DNA from: Halioglobus japonicus
GTDB lineage: Bacteria > Pseudomonadota > Gammaproteobacteria > Pseudomonadales > Halieaceae
Assembly: GCA_902705825.1 (NCBI GenBank)
Contig: CACSIL010000050.1
Location: 136,038 to 200,037 of the forward strand
DNA length: 64,000 bases
Direction of reading: 5' to 3'
Each line of letters starts with the position of its first letter. The stretch's first letter is position 1. Below, piece after piece: positions 63,154-64,000 of the stretch. Below the pieces are notes generated by a model, which did not search any database, had not been told where the DNA came from, and saw only the letters and a program-made list of their open reading frames with translations. The position numbers were made by a program, and so were the translations under genes.

Positions 63154-64000
63154 ATGCACTTCTCCAAACCGCACACAGCATCCTATTACGCTGCAACTCG
63201 CAACGAGATTGCAGCGTTTCCAGTACTCGGCGATGAGGTGCGCTGCGACGTGTGTGTCGTTGGCGCAGGTTTTACCGGCATCGCCACAGCTCTCACTCTG
63301 GCCGAGCGCGGCTACAATGTCACGGTTCTGGAGCAAAACAAAGTGGGCTGGGGAGCGTCCGGCCGCAACGGTGGGCAGATGCTCGGAGGTATCCCCGGTG
63401 AGGCAAGGCTGGATAAAGTCTGGGGGAATACCCATGCCGACTTCCTGTTTGAGCTGGGGTATTGCGGTCACGACATTATTGCGCGGCGCGTGCACCAATA
63501 CGGTATCGATTGTGACCTGCGCTACGGTGCGATCGATGTGGCGTTGCGGTCGCGTCAGGTGGAACAGCAAAAGCGCATGCATGAAGCACTCTGCGCACGG
63601 GGTATGGAAAATCAGTCGCGTCTGGTATCGGCTGACGATTTGCGTGAATTGCTGGGAACAGACAAATACCTCGGTGGCCTGATAAACATGCGTAACGGGC
63701 ATCTGCATCCACTCAATCTGTGCCTGGGTGAAGCGCGGGCTGCTGCTGGTCTCGGTGTTTCCATTTATGAAGGCAGCGAGGTAACGGGCATTGAACACGG
63801 AGACAGCGTACGGGTTCGAACTCGCCACGGTGCGGTGCGCGCAGACAATGTCGTGCTGGCAGGAAACGCGTACCAGCACCTTGAACCGTCAGTACTGACT
63901 GGGCTGGTTTTTCCCGCTGGCAGTTATATTGTCGCCACCGAGCCGCTGAGCCCTGAGGAAGTCGCGCAAATCAATCCACAGTCTCTCGCGGTATGTGACA
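63154..64000 (+). CDS. FAD-dependent oxidoreductase, DadA/PuuB-like (3' partial)
   Basis: The frame from the ATG at 63154 is open to the right edge (282 codons shown). The N-terminus has the S-Y-Y-A-A-T segment typical of gamma-glutamylputrescine oxidoreductase-like enzymes. The FAD Rossmann motif is V-V-G-A-G-F-T-G-I-A-T-A, followed by G-W-G-A-S-G-R-N-G-G-Q and a later LAGNAYQ strand. Amine or amino-acid oxidation is likely; PuuB-like putrescine use is possible but unproven. It follows the radical SAM gene by 42 bp on the same strand. A 264-codon frame on the other strand (63085-63879) is its shadow. Confidence 0.9.
   Translation, partial: MHFSKPHTASYYAATRNEIAAFPVLGDEVRCDVCVVGAGFTGIATALTLAERGYNVTVLEQNKVGWGASGRNGGQMLGGIPGEARLDKVWGNTHADFLFELGYCGHDIIARRVHQYGIDCDLRYGAIDVALRSRQVEQQKRMHEALCARGMENQSRLVSADDLRELLGTDKYLGGLINMRNGHLHPLNLCLGEARAAAGLGVSIYEGSEVTGIEHGDSVRVRTRHGAVRADNVVLAGNAYQHLEPSVLTGLVFPAGSYIVATEPLSPEEVAQINPQSLAVCD

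Noticed and set aside
63085-63879. 264-codon open frame on the minus strand
   Set aside because: It is the antisense shadow of the FAD oxidoreductase gene on the plus strand, whose frame from 63154 carries GxGxxG and FAD motifs.

Overview
The window reads as chromosomal DNA of an aerobic, heterotrophic, Gram-negative gammaproteobacterium, probably marine. Supporting gene content includes a caa3-type cytochrome oxidase operon, malate:quinone oxidoreductase, a TonB-dependent receptor, outer-membrane efflux lipoproteins, a type IV minor pilin operon in the Pseudomonas order, PoxB and a type III glutamine synthetase. The mixture with F420/FMN split-barrel reductases, a DUF1080 protein and DUF3604 resembles the Halieaceae/Spongiibacteraceae (Cellvibrionales) neighbourhood. 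That placement is inference from gene content, not from a search. No rRNA, tRNA, CRISPR array, insertion sequence or prophage was recognised.

Layout. 1-860: 3' part of a choloylglycine-hydrolase-family Ntn hydrolase. 896-5625 (minus): a transport operon of DUF3302, HlyD-like adaptor, NodT-type outer membrane factor and an SLC13 permease with RCK_C domains. 5803-7994 (minus): PoxB and a DUF2721 membrane protein. 8064-13806 (minus): the terminal oxidase operon, running from a tetraheme cytochrome through subunit II (with its own heme c domain), subunit I, Cox11 and subunit III. 14040-18619: GH3 glycosidase, a lipase-like hydrolase and a cupin. 18670-27599: Mqo, TonB receptor, Mo-bisMGD oxidoreductase, HAD hydrolase, MBL-fold hydrolase and dienelactone hydrolase.

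27944-32163 is a carbon/nitrogen junction: an unusual isocitrate-dehydrogenase-like protein with an internal duplication, followed by glutamine synthetase III behind a candidate sigma-54 promoter. A truncated histidine kinase remnant, a tandem PilZ protein, an L,D-transpeptidase-like protein and a DUF3604 lipoprotein follow. 36435-43021 (minus) is the type IV minor pilin operon fimU-pilV-pilW-pilX-pilY1-pilE. 43316-46573 (minus) encodes a 1085-residue fusion of an unknown N-terminal region, cytochrome c, a beta-propeller and DUF1080.

46945-55117 is a run of small single-function genes: two DUF385-type reductases, SDR, DUF1653, DUF2892, DUF2452, DUF3833, a PPOX-like protein, a sirtuin, a TIGR01777 epimerase and DUF523/DUF1722. 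The most striking gene is at 55843-59694 (minus): one 1283-residue polypeptide that joins an FGGY sugar kinase, a D-2-hydroxyacid dehydrogenase, an SCP2-like domain and a class II aldolase, with the catalytic residues of all three enzymes present. It looks like a one-protein sugar-acid catabolic pathway. The window closes with a small exported repeat protein, a B12-binding radical SAM enzyme with two N-terminal PqqD-like segments, and the 5' part of a DadA/PuuB-like FAD oxidoreductase.
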